Shown here: in pieces, positions 51,003 through 64,000 of the stretch
Layout of the letters: the number at the start of each line of letters is the position of its first letter
Numbering within the stretch: position 1 is the stretch's first letter
Assembly (NCBI GenBank): GCA_003640385.1
Contig: RCAB01000125.1
Coordinates: 62,001 to 126,000 of the forward strand
Source of the DNA: Setaria digitata
Taxonomy: Eukaryota; Nematoda; Chromadorea; Rhabditida; Setariidae
Length of the DNA stretch: 64,000 nucleotides
Direction of reading: 5' to 3'
Made by a program: the position numbers and the translations under genes
The notes under the pieces: model-generated
What the model was told of the DNA's origin: nothing
Seen by the model: only the letters and a program-made list of their open reading frames with translations
Databases searched by the model: none

Positions 51003-51108
51003 TACAACGACATTGTGTCTCTTATCCCCAAATTGCCGTCTATTTTTTGTTTCATATGGATTAAAAAAGGTCTGACCATTCTGTTGGGTATGAATTAAAA
51101 ACCCAAAT
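51003..51108 (-). CDS. Exon-like island E, unknown
   Basis: A long T tract ending in tcaag precedes FGFLIHTQQNGQTFFNPYET, then KNRRQFGDKRHNVVV and a good donor (GTA|gtatgt). Codon-like in an AT-rich setting. Same strand as, and 360 bp upstream of, the small gene at 50131-50639. Confidence 0.4.
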
Positions 51109-52705
51109 CTTGAAAAAAAAAAAAAAAAAAAAAGAAAACTGTAATAAAATAAAAAATAAATCTACCTTTTGTAGTGAAATAATTCATGAGCTTAAAGAAA
51201 CAACCGTCAGAAATGCTTAAGAAAGGTTGCAATGACATCATTGTAATGGTGGAAATTTTTTAAATTCAAAAACTCTAAACTCTTCAAGAACTTTTAAATT
51301 TTTTATACATCAGTAATTCACCAACTTGAAGAAGTTTTGCATAACATCTTTAGACTAAACAGAAAATATGGAAAATTTTTCTAAAAAATTTAAATCATAA
51401 ATTTATAATCATTTATTCCAACTACATTTTCTAATCTTTGCACATCCATTTTATGGCAAATATATTTGTTATTCCATTAGAACTTTTTTTTTGCAAATCA
51501 TCCAAAGCTATGAATGAAAAAAAAAAAGAAAATATTACAACTGAACAGGAAAATATGCCAAAAAGAGAGAAGCCTGAAATTTCTCAAAAGTAGCCCAGCA
51601 ACTATAANCGCATATAACCTAAATCTAGCATTTCAAAATTTGCTATTCTAAAACAAAAAGAAAAAAAGTGCAAGAATTAGGGAGAGAGGATGATGACAAT
51701 TGTCTTCAGGCAATGATTCGAAATTTCTCTTAGTTAAAATTCGTCAACATGCGAAAAATTTGCGTCTAATGTTTAATGTGTAATTTCTTATCATTTGAAA
51801 AAACAAAAAATGACAAAAATGAACGATTTATTCAAATGGGTTAGTTTTTGATAATTTTTCTAGTTGCTAAGATAATATTGATGAATGGTTAAGGAAGAAA
51901 GTTTCACTAAAACAAGTAAATATCATTTATGCATTGATTATTTATGATATCATAAGCTTTTTGTAATTTGGACATCGAATTAATTAGTCTTCCTTTGCAT
52001 CAATTTCAATTCCAAATATTTCAAAATAGCTTAGTTCTGTTTTAGATGTATTTAGTTTTTAACAAATAGTCAACTATTAGCTTCTGATACTGATCACCCT
52101 AACTTATCACTGCCTTATCTTGCTACTTCTTATTTCCGTTGTCATTTTCACTGATCGTAATTAACCACTTGTAATATTGTAATTAGTCTAACATTTTCTC
52201 ACATTTGAAACGAGCGACTGTCATAAATCACCGTTCGTCACTGAAGTAGGTTTTTCTCATTTGTTGCTGATCTTCTCGAAAATTCGGAACTTAAACTTTT
52301 ATTCATTGTTTTTGTTTCCTTATTCATCTCATAATATTTCAAAATGTTCTTTTTTTCCTTTTCCATTTTTTTTTTTTTTTTCTAGATGGTCTTTTTCCTT
52401 TTGATATATTCGTAGCAAAATGATTCATTTAAAAAAGATTCCATAACCGAAGTACGGAAAAGTTTCATATTTCATTCTAACCTTAGTTTAATTATTTTAA
52501 GTGCTTTGCTAACAGTAGCATGCTTGAGAATTTAAGAAAAGAGTTTTTCTTGTGTTTTATGATGGATTACGAATTACTTTAAGAATCTTAATCAAAATCA
52601 GATACTTGTTCAGTTAAATGTGATTAATTCCATAATAAGTATGGAGCACTTAATTAAAGAAGTCTGCTGCACTAATAATCTACGATCACTTACGTTCGTT
52701 TTTTA

Positions 52706-52804
52706 TCAACAATTAGACAATTCATCATGATACCATCCTAAAATGCGTGAAATCCATCTGATGGCGCTGTTGCCATTCACGAGTATTTGCCAATCATTTC
52801 TCAT
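52706..52804 (-). CDS. Exon-like island G, unknown small ORF
   Basis: Minus-strand ATG frame MRNDWQILVNGNSAIRWISR, then ILGWYHDELSNC and TGA; alternatively a donor (GGATG|gtatca) after ILG. Trp-rich and codon-like, with no clear acceptor upstream. Confidence 0.3.
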   Translation of the reverse strand: MRNDWQILVNGNSAIRWISRILGWYHDELSNC

Positions 52805-53049
52805 ATTTTAAAACGTTAAAAACAAGAAGCTGTTTTTCATTCCTTCCACCTCAATACCATTCTTTTCGTTTTTTCCTTCTTTTTTTTTTTTTTCATTTTT
52901 TAAAATTAATTAGTGCCTTCAAGACAGGTAAATTTATTTTCCTCTGAACCTGATTTCATTCCATTTTTCCTCCGAATCATTTATATCAGTCACTTTGAAA
53001 TGATTATTCTGTTCACTGACAAAAACTTCGAGTGAAAATTTTTTACACT

Positions 53050-53171
53050 TTATGACGTTTTTGAAAAACTTATAGATGAAGTTTCCGATGATGTGCTGTT
53101 CGAGTTCGATGTCACTCTCGATACATGTTCGTCCCATTTCAAAGTTCTTAAGTTTAAACAAGTAGCGCCGT
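53050..53171 (-). CDS. Exon-like island F, Ser/Thr-rich
   Basis: Two overlapping minus-strand frames are open here. The more codon-like one reads TCLNLRTLKWDEHVSRVTSN, then SNSTSSETSSISFSKTS and TAA at 53050; the other runs on to 52934 (ESDIELEQHIIGNFIYKFFK...). The choice cannot be made from sequence alone. It lies 490 bp from the divergent transporter gene. Confidence 0.3.
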
Positions 53172-53664
53172 CTTGATTAGTGTGATTTTTGTTCTTCCCT
53201 AGATAGCTTGAATGAGCTAAGCACTATGCTAGAATATATGAATTACGAATAAGTCTAACAGTGACCCTCTTTTACTGTCTGGGTCATTCAGACGTAAAAT
53301 TCATGTCTGTAACATGTTAAGGCTCTTCTTAGAATGTATTATCCTAACGTGTTGAAGCTAAATAGGCAAGAAAAACGAACGTAATGTCAACTCAATTGTT
53401 AAAACATCATTGTGATATTAGTTAAGTGATTTTAGATAGTTAAATAAAAATGACAAATCATTTTCAATTGTTTTACTCTTCTCGTTAGCCCAGTATGGCC
53501 AAAATTAGTTACCAATGTGATTTGCGTGACATAAGTCAGCCAAATGATTTTTTTTCTTATTATAATTTTGATGTTCTAAATATAAATATTTCCTCTTGGA
53601 TGTTTCGCTTGAAACAGCATCAAATCACTCTGTTTATCATGACATTTTGAAGTAACCGAAACAA

Positions 53665-56600
53665 ATGCTGAAGTCAAACGAACAGACTATATCGATGATA
53701 GAAAGAAATAATTACCGCACGGATGGACTGCCGGAGAATACGTCAAGGGGATCATGTTGGATACGTGGAATGCGCTATATTATACTGGTATCAACGTTGA
53801 TATGTCTCGCATCCATTATGTCCAATATTGTCACATTCAACTTTACCGTCCTTTGTATAAATCCCAATTACGGCAAAGAAACATCAAATTTGAATAAGGC
53901 TAGTTTTTTTATTATTACTATTATTAATTGTTTGAATCGAAAATTTAATTACTGTTTCTTTTCAAAATTATTTTAATTTATATTCGCAGCTTTAAATTTT
54001 AAAATATCTCATCTATATTTGCCACCTGCAAACTAGTCTTGAAGTACAATGGTTAGATATATGTATCCAGTAAGTTATGGCATGTTATGATATGATACAA
54101 TGATATTGCAATTGTTTAATTAAAATAAATGTAATAATTTCCAATCCGAGTCTTTTTCCATGTCTTATTACATCTTCAGCTGTATTTTGAAGATCTTTTT
54201 TTGCTGGAAATTTAAATATTTTTAATGAATTATTTCCTTTCCTGGGTTCAAATTTATTCATCAATTTTGCTTAATATATCTTAGCAAAAAATAAAAAATA
54301 AAAATAAATAAGGCAATTAAAAGATAAAGCTTACATGCTTATCGGGATAGGGTAATAAAAAGAAAACAAATGGACAGGTATATTAAAAATAAATTAAGAA
54401 TTTAAAATTATTAAACAAGTCAGTACTGTGAAATAGTTGCTCATTTCACAAAGATGCACTCAAGAAAAAATAAAAAATAAGAAAAAAGGGAACTGTTTTG
54501 AATTACTCTTTGAAGTTCGTTTGATTTGATTGATCACCGCAATGAATGAAGTGATTACAATTTTGGTAAAATGTTTTCTTTCTTAATTTGAATTTATTAA
54601 CTTGGCTTACTCCTGATATATTTCAAGAAGGAAAACAATTTTTTTTTTTTTTTTAAACAAAAAAAATTTTTATCTCATCAACTAATGATTAACGAAATAG
54701 TTTCACAAATATGTCATTGTTGAAGGAAAGTTCTTCTCCTTTCAAAAAATTGTTTTATGCCTGATTAGTTCAATCATTGATTTTCTCTTGAAATTACGAC
54801 CAGTATAGATTACAACAAATCACCTCAACATAACATAAAAAATCACATCCATGATAAGGCAAGTTGAGACTAAAACTTATCAGTACGATAAGTTGCATTC
54901 AATGCTTCCAGGATGACAATGCGTAAGGGAAACACTATCGAAGTATGAAAAATGGAAAATGTTAATAAGATGAAAAGTCTTATTCCTGAAAGTTATCCAC
55001 CAATAAGTCGAAAAAAGCTATTAGTGTTGAAAATTGAATGGAGAAAGTTTACTTGACTTAGTGAGGTCAAAAAATTGCTACAATATAATAAAGAAATTAT
55101 TAAATTGGACGAAATACTCTTCATTATCAAATTAGATAACTTGAAATTATCATATAAGTACAGCTAGCAAATAAGCTGAACATTTGACCAGTTCATAATT
55201 CAATAACTTTTATTTTCATGCCAATCATTTTGAATCTTTTATGCATTTCAATTATTTTAAGCTATTGAGTTTTGAAAAATTAACTACAGAAATTTGAATA
55301 ATATCCAAGAAGCTGCAAATTTTTTTATGCTTCTTCATATTAGCGTGAAAAATTAAATCAAGTTGAAATTTTCTCTATGTTCGTGAGATCCAAATTATAA
55401 ACTGAATTAATCAAATTTCACTTTTTGTAGACTCATAATGCAAGTCGCGAAGGCGGATATTCCAAAGAAGACAGAACAATTATATTCAGTTCTACTGCAG
55501 TTGGCTCTTTAGTAACTGTAATATTCATGACGCAGGCTTTACAGGTAGCATTTTCCTCATCGTTTTCAGAATTTAACAAATTTTAATTAAAAACATGCAA
55601 AGCAAAAACACGCATGCTAATTTCGAAAAGGTCATAAGTGTTATCTTCGCTTCGTCATATTGCCACAAGATCAAATTAGACAGCATTTTTGCATTTAAAT
55701 GAAAATTGAATTATCAAGTAGCACAGACTGATAACGATTGCACATACTGTTTAATTAAGTACATCACTCTTAAATGAGGCACTTCTTTCTTTTTTTTCTT
55801 GCAGTATTTCGGAACTCGAATTGTATTTTTCACTTGTGGAATTATAACAGCTGTAGCAACATTGCTGGTACCACTTGCTGTTGCTCAAGATAGTATCGTT
55901 TATTTTGTTATCTTAAGAGTTTTACAGGTTTGTTTACAGTCTAGCAATAAACATAATTTAGTCAACGAAGAGAAGTAGCAGTGACTGAAATGTTTAATAA
56001 CAAATGAATGAGCGGGTGATTAGTCCCTTTTTGTTTATTTACTAGTTCTTTAATTAAGGGTATAAGTTTTACGACATGCATGCCAATCACTGGTGCCGTA
56101 ACATCCAACTGGGCATCACTGAAGCAAAATGGACTATTCATCTCGACACTATCGTCGTTCAGTCAATTGGCCGCTGTTTTCACGATGGCTACTTCTGGCC
56201 AGGTAAGGGAAGTTTTAAAACTCTAGTGAAAGTTTGTACTTTATTTTACAATTTTTATGTAAAAATGAATTTTGTCATGTTAATTAAGTAAGGCTCTAAT
56301 TAACCTTATTTTGAATGATTTGTAGCAGAATAATATAATAATCATAATTTAAGCAATATTGATATAATAATTATAATTCAGACAAAGGGATGAAACCAAA
56401 AGCAATGATTATGAATTATGATCGTGATTATAATCACTATGATGATGATCATTGTTCCTCAGACTATCTTTTTTTACTAACAACATGATATCTTAATTCA
56501 AGTGTGATTTTTATTAAAGTTATGTACATCAAGATTCGGTTGGCCAGCTGTTTATTATTTGCATGCCGCAATATCATTTATCGCATTTGGCCTGTGGGTG

Positions 56601-59049
56601 GTATTATTTAGAAATCAACCAGGTTGTTTCATTCTTAACTAAGTCATTCAATCTACAGTGCCATATTCAGACGTAAGAGACTTAAGACTGCTAGCATAAC
56701 AAAAAGGAACACCTAAGTTAATTAGTACAGCTGTGGCCAAGAATAACTTAAGTCATTGGGAATTACGATCTACTTATGATACTTTTTGTGCCATCTAAAT
56801 GTAGTTTAATTGTGCTAGTCACACCTGGTAATATTATACTTGGCCACAGTTATACTTGGCTTGTTTGTTTCAAACACTTTTCACTTCCTATCTAACAGTT
56901 CATTTATCTAGTTGGGTTTTGAGTGATTTGCAAATGAATTGGTTTAATTTAAAAAATTTTCAGCTAATCATCCGTTAGTAAATCAAGTGGAGCTCGAGGA
57001 AATAAACCGCGGCAGATCATCGGCAGCTTTACAAGCAGCTACGAAAAAACACCAGACCATACCGTATTTACCAATTTTGGGCACACCCGCTATCTGGGGT
57101 ATTTGGGCAGCGGCTATCGGTGACCTATTGACTTTGCAGGTTTAGTTGAAACTAACCTAATGAATTTAAAAAAAAAAAATTAATCACTCTTGGCAAAACT
57201 AATGAAACGATATATTCATTCAAATGGAGCACATCCAATGTAGCAGTGAAATACAAGCGATTTAAATTAAAATTAGTAAATTTAAAATTTCTGAATTAAA
57301 ACGAATTTCAAAATTTTAAATATGTCTTTGACATATTCACATTCTGATGTAATAACGCAGGAAAAGCCTGTGTAAAACATTAAAAATCTTGAATTGGATG
57401 GGTTAGTGAATTCGTGCACTTAGAAAGATCTTCATATATTTTCATTCAAAATTTAATAAAATTTCAACAAACTTTTCAACTTTCTGCGACAATAATCTGC
57501 TTCTTTTCAGCTAATACAAACATTTAGTCCACAGTATATCAGAGAAATCCTGGGATATTCCGTAGAACATACTGGCTTTTCGGCTGCTCTTCCAGTGCTA
57601 GTCCAATTTCTTTTTAAGGTCCACATTCATAGTTTGAATTGCAAGATGATTTCACTTTCTTAACATTTAATATATATTTGTTAATTGTTCTAGATTTTTG
57701 CTGGCTATACCAGTGATAAATTGCGTATCTTATCAGAGACTGCAAAATTGCGCTTGTATAACAGCATTGCGCTCGGAGTTTCAGCCTTTTTCCTGGTTAT
57801 TTTGGCCTTTTTACCGCAAGGTAATCAGTATAAAAATAATTTCATTAGTAGAAATTTTTAAAATTTCAAGATTTCCCCAGTAAAGATTGAAAAATTTTAA
57901 GAGCCAAAATGGATTTTGAAAATGCACATTGCTACTTAATTAATTGATTGATCAGTTTGTATGAGCGAAGATGTCATGAAGTAAAAACTTGAAAACTTTT
58001 TAAATACTAAAATTCAGGTTATCCATTAACGGGTGTTATTTTGCTAACGTTGGCAACGTCAATGTATGGCTTCAATGGTGCTGGTTTCAACAAGGTGCAA
58101 ATAATTTTCCTGATTATTTAGATGATAATTAATACTACTTTTTCAGACAACCAAAATAGTCTTTTTTTTATCATTTAAAATCAATTTTAACATATTGTCT
58201 TATCATGCCTTACTGCTCGTTTTATTGCCAAATTAACAGTAAGTGTAAATAAATGAAACAATTCAATTTGCTAATTGTCAATTATTAAACCTCTCGAAAG
58301 AAAATAATTTAAACTTCAATTTGATAATTATGAATTGTTGAAATTTCTTTTTTTTCCTTTTAAAAAAAAAATTAATTTATATTCAGTGTGCCACGTTAGT
58401 ATCACGTCAATACAGTGCCTTCGTACTTGGACATATTCAAATCCTTTGGTGTACTGCTATGCTACTCTCTCCAATTTTGGTCTGTTTTTTTAATTCATCT
58501 AAAAATTAATTTTAATTAGCACTATATAATTTGATAAGCATTTAGGGAAGATTACCTGAAAACCACCTGTAAATTTTGCTTAGCAAAACTTGTTGCTGAC
58601 GTGGATTATTATTTTCGTGATCATCCGTAAAGATTCTAAGTTGTTTTTGAAGAGAAAACTTTCAAATAAGGAAGAAGAAATAGTTTTTCTTTCAGCTAGC
58701 CTGAATAGAGCAGCATCTCTAGGTTCGCATAAATCATCATTATCTCATTCGTAATTCTAAGTGTGTTTCCTTGGATGAATCTCTTTTACAGTATCCACGA
58801 CTGTCAATCTAGATCTTAGTAACTCTAGATTCATCTTTTTTTTGTTTGCAGGTGAATGCCTTGCTTGGAAATGGAACAATCTATGACTGGCGATTCATAT
58901 TCCTGCTTCATGCATTTCTTTCGCTGATCACCAACATATTCTTCTGCTTTGTAGCCAGATCAGAAGCAGCCTGGTGGACTGATCAGGAACGTGTAGAATC
59001 ACGTAGGAGAAGTGGTGGCACGTTCTGGTGGTGGAAAGCTGAACGTTAA
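53665..59049 (+). CDS. Major facilitator superfamily transporter, SLC17 (anion/sialin/VGLUT) type
   Basis: Multi-pass solute transporter, probably of organic anions or phosphate. Exons: 53665-53898, 55431-55544, 55805-55927, 56059-56202, 56520-56622, 56964-57139, 57511-57618, 57694-57820, 58018-58094, 58387-58479, 58852-59049; 1497 nt in phase, 498 aa. About 12 hydrophobic spans: TM1 YIILVSTLICLASIMSN; then a loop with possible N-glycosylation (NKT, NAS); GSLVTVIFMTQALQYFGTR; RVLQGISFTTCMPITGAVTS, matching the RxxQG...P segment of SLC17 proteins; FGWPAVYYLHAAISF; after the central loop, GTPAIWGIWAAAIGD, YTSDKLR between TM8 and TM9, and GAGFNKCATLVS. This is the usual SLC17 length, and the short C-terminus ends after RSGGTFWWWKAER. 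Exon 1 requires a GC donor (AAG|gctagt) to reach exon 2 in phase. Intron 1 is 1.5 kb. A polyadenylation-like AATAAA lies at 59273-59278. The transported substrate cannot be read from the sequence. Confidence 0.93.
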
Positions 59050-59279
59050 TAGATTTCAATTATGGCTCAATAATTTCAGCCGAAAAATATCAAAACTGAA
59101 AGCCAACTTAGCTAACATAGCAGTCCAGTGATAATGAAACATGCTTATGTCAAAAAAAAAAGAATTTTTCAATTTAGAAAAAATTTTTTTTTATTAATGC
59201 CAAGTAGAATCTCAATGCATTGTTAGTATTCATTGATTCTTAATCATAATTGTTCAATTATTTTTGATAGTGAATAAAA

Positions 59280-60419
59280 ATTAGATGAAATTAGAATCAG
59301 ATGAGCTTGGGTGAATTCATTTATGAATCTCATCTTCCAAAGATTTTTTCTTTTTTGTTTTAGAGAAATCAGGATAGAAAATTGGAAATTATGAGCAAAT
59401 TTCAAATTAGAATTCGAATTAAAAGTAGAAACAAGGAAAAAGAAACGAGTATTGATGAACTTATCAAACGAATAAATGCTTATTTACTTGCTCAGTAGAT
59501 GTATGTTCAATAACTGATCCATGCAGTGCCCATTCATATCAGTTGGTTCGAAAATAACTGTATGATGATTTTACCTGATTTTCACACGAATACTTATTAC
59601 CACAAATAAATTTTTTTTTTCTTTTTTTTGAAGGAAAGATTTGGGAAAGATAATTTTTTTAATTGTTCAGCGAACATTTCATTTTTTTTCTTGATTTAAA
59701 TTAATTATGGAACAATACGAAACCCATGGATAATTTAGCCATTTATGATAAACTGCTAATTATGAACTGGAAACCAGTGAGTTGATGAGATTCTGCAAAA
59801 GGAAATATCAAAATAAGTCAGTAATTTCATTTAAATCAGTATCGCCCAGATCAAACCCACACCACATCTGCTATTAAATGACCTGATCATATAGAATCTG
59901 TTACTTCTACTCATCTAGTTCTATCCTTTGAGAATAAGTCATATTTATATCAGTATCATAAACTGCAAAGAATTATCAGACATCAAAGAGATAACCTTGA
60001 AGTGGTTTATCTTGGCCTTATCTACTTATCTAAATTCATCACTAATCTTCTAAATCTGACGCACGAATGATAATACCACAAAATGCATTTGAAAATTTTA
60101 TTTCAGTTTAATTCAATTTAATTTTTTATATAGATTATTGCATTAGTTTTGTTGGAATATTTGAACAATCTAAGATAATTTGTCTCAACTATTCTTAATT
60201 ATGGAAGATTTTTTTTCGTGAAAATTTCACAAAAATAATATCAATTAATTTTTTTCTACTTCTCTACCCTCTTCAATTTATGAAATTTTAACCGGAACAA
60301 TAAATAATTCACGAAGAAAAGCGGAATAGAAGAAGGAGATTACAGTAGCTATGTACAATCAGTTTTCCCAAAAATAATTATTCAGGTTATTTGTTGACCT
60401 TGTCGTACTTCCTTCATAG
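59280..60419. other. Intergenic, AT-rich
   Basis: Spacer between the transporter and the small gene at 60420. A few less AT-rich stretches (59820-60040) give no consistent open frame on either strand. Confidence 0.6.
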
Positions 60420-60830
60420 AACGGATCTTTATGGATGAAATTCTTGTCGCGAACAGTTCAAACGAATTCGTCAAACCACGGCAATTCGCAGTAAGAATAT
60501 TTCAATTGCATGTTTTTTCTATAAGTCTGAAATCTCTTCGTTTCTTGCTCATCCCATAAATTTGCTAATTCATGAGCATTTTACTGATAAATTCTCTCTT
60601 CTTCCCAGCGTCAGTCTTGCTTGCAGATGATGTTTTCTAAATTATATGATTTATTCAAGTCAATTCATAAGACATTTGGAAAAAAAACTGCACTGGAACG
60701 GTGGAGTTTCATCATTTCGAAGAACAAATTAAAAGAAAATTTAAGCGACAACCTGACTCGAGTATCTATTTCTTTTCTCGAGTTCCAATATTGGCACAAA
60801 ATTGATATGAAATGTTACACTTTACATTGA
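60420..60830 (+). CDS. Candidate two-exon small gene, 93 aa, unknown
   Basis: Exon 1: ttcatag acceptor, then ATG at 60431 and coding to 60490 (MDEILVANSSNEFVKPRQFA), donor GCA|gtaaga. Exon 2: tcttcttcccag acceptor, 60609-60830 (RQSCLQMMFSKLYDLFKSIH, then KTFGKKTALERW... ending FQYWHKIDMKCYTLH and TGA). Both splice sites are strong and the phase is 0/0. The product is basic, without signal peptide or membrane segment, and probably helical in its middle. The acceptor just 5' of the ATG could receive a spliced leader. No homologue recognised. It could instead be the 3' end of a longer gene, since the frame is also open from 60420 to the ATG. Confidence 0.5.
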
Positions 60831-62127
60831 ACTACTGTTTTCCATTTCTGCATTATGTTTATTTTTTACATTCATTCAGATATAATTGTCCGCCGAAAAT
60901 TAATTTTCTCGCTGATAATTTCAGACCATTGACGAACAAAATTTAAAATACGAATTATTTATTTGAGGCATTTCATTCCGAATTATAATTATTTATAATT
61001 TCCATGAAATTTTATACAATTACATTTTCTGTTATATTCACATTCATAAACACAAATCGTCGGTAAAAAGTGCAAACTAATTAATTAAAGTGCAATTTGA
61101 AAATTTAAATCACTCGTTTCTCTTGTGTTTTTTTTTTTGCTTCTTCAAACATCCAAACTCTCTCCTAAGTTCATACTTTCATTGCCATTATTAATTATTA
61201 ATTTTAGTTATTCTGCAGGATAAGCATTCTATTGTCAAAGTTTCTTTGAAAATGCAAAATGATTAATTAATAAATTTCTTCGCGCTGAAATCATTTCGTC
61301 TTTTAATTAATAGTTAATTGTTGTTCGGCGAGTGATATTTCGCTTGTTGGTTGATAATTTAATTTCATGGCCAATGTTAACGATCTTCGCTCATTTTTTC
61401 ATCCAGTATTTTGCTTCGTTTCTCCCCTTCAACAATGACTTTTTCACTTTTTCATGTTGTTAATTATTTCATTTCTTTCATTCTCTCTTCACAAAGAAAC
61501 TATAAATTACTACTCTGAACACTGGATTATCAGAAATTCAAAAGCATTATATCAATTTTTAATGAAATCACTGATTCTTATCACTTCTGTGCATTTTTTT
61601 TAAACATATTTATGCGTATGGCGAGTGATGATATCTATCAGTGTATCATTTTTAATATTGATAAGCGCCATTATCAGGGATAAAACTGGTGGCCCGTAAT
61701 TCTTAATTCTTTCAAAATTTCAGTAAATCTATGAGTTAATGATATATATATATATATGTAACATATAGTGGAAGGAATTTATCAGTAGCAGCAGATGATG
61801 ACTTTCCGATGTGACACCTACTGTTCTGCGATCACTGTCACCCTCCCTGGTGCCCTGACATTGGATCACTTTTCCAAACTATGTCAATTATTCACCTCTA
61901 AATTTTATGATTTCATGCTGCCATATGGGCATATTTATAAGATTATTTTATTATTTCATCGTTTTATTGCTACCCTTTGCAAATAAACTTTTCGATACTA
62001 AACTTTAATTTCATTTCCATTCTTATTTGTATTTCCCAATGCTTTAGAAACTTGCAGCCTCAATCAATGATATTATTTTTGTCCATTCTATTTTACGATT
62101 TCATCCATTTGAATGCTTTTTTTTTTC
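60831..62127. other. Intergenic, with one isolated ORF
   Basis: AT-rich. The plus-strand frame 61795-61986 begins with a less AT-rich segment (MMTFRCDTYCSAITVTLPGA, then LTLDHFSKLCQLF) but lacks a clear donor and decays to AT-rich codons; it is noted without a gene call. Confidence 0.5.

Positions 62128-64000
<1,873 letters not shown>

Overview
The window is AT-rich eukaryotic nuclear DNA: genes split into many short exons with GT-AG introns of roughly 50-1000 bp, T-rich tracts before AG acceptors, many A/T homopolymers and microsatellites. The recognisable proteins are metazoan. Gene architecture, base composition and a GH20 hexosaminidase with an apparent type II signal anchor fit a nematode, most likely a spirurid/filarial-type parasite; that placement is inference, not proof. 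Single Ns at 657, 25143, 27317 and 51607 mark assembly joins; two of them sit inside near-duplicate flanks that look like uncollapsed haplotypes.

Layout. 1-760: TG/TCTG simple repeats. 954-3211 (+): five- or six-exon gene for a ~400 aa protein I do not recognise. 3212-6900: AT-rich, with a TTC/TTA microsatellite. 6904-11904 (-): GH20 hexosaminidase D-like gene. 11905-16333: gene-poor, with a broken ORF at 14070. 16334-27460 (-): TRAPPC10, about 25 exons, ~1200 aa. 28991-34708 (-): 3' two-thirds or more of a DH-PH RhoGEF of PLEKHG5 type (15 exons chained in phase, 5' end not found). 34709-53200: looks like a desert by ORF length, but holds a series of short, codon-like, splice-flanked islands on the minus strand, including a two-exon candidate small secreted protein (50131-50639). 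53665-59049 (+): complete 11-exon SLC17-type major facilitator transporter (~498 aa). 60420-60830 (+): two-exon candidate small gene (93 aa). 62128-62582: CT tract of about 450 bp.

The named genes serve general cell biology: Golgi/endosomal tethering (TRAPPC10), glycan trimming (hexosaminidase), Rho activation and anion/solute transport. There is no sign of a shared pathway. HEXD, TRAPPC10 and the RhoGEF lie in the same orientation but are 4.4 and 1.5 kb apart, so an operon is not shown. Exon coordinates were read by hand from splice consensus, reading phase and remembered human homologues; treat single boundaries as good to a few bases where stated, and less where I flag doubt. I did not find a convincing new multi-gene system; the best leads are the hidden small-exon islands at 47.0-53.2 kb, the small genes, a possible poison exon in the first gene, and the duplicated signal-anchor segment of the hexosaminidase.
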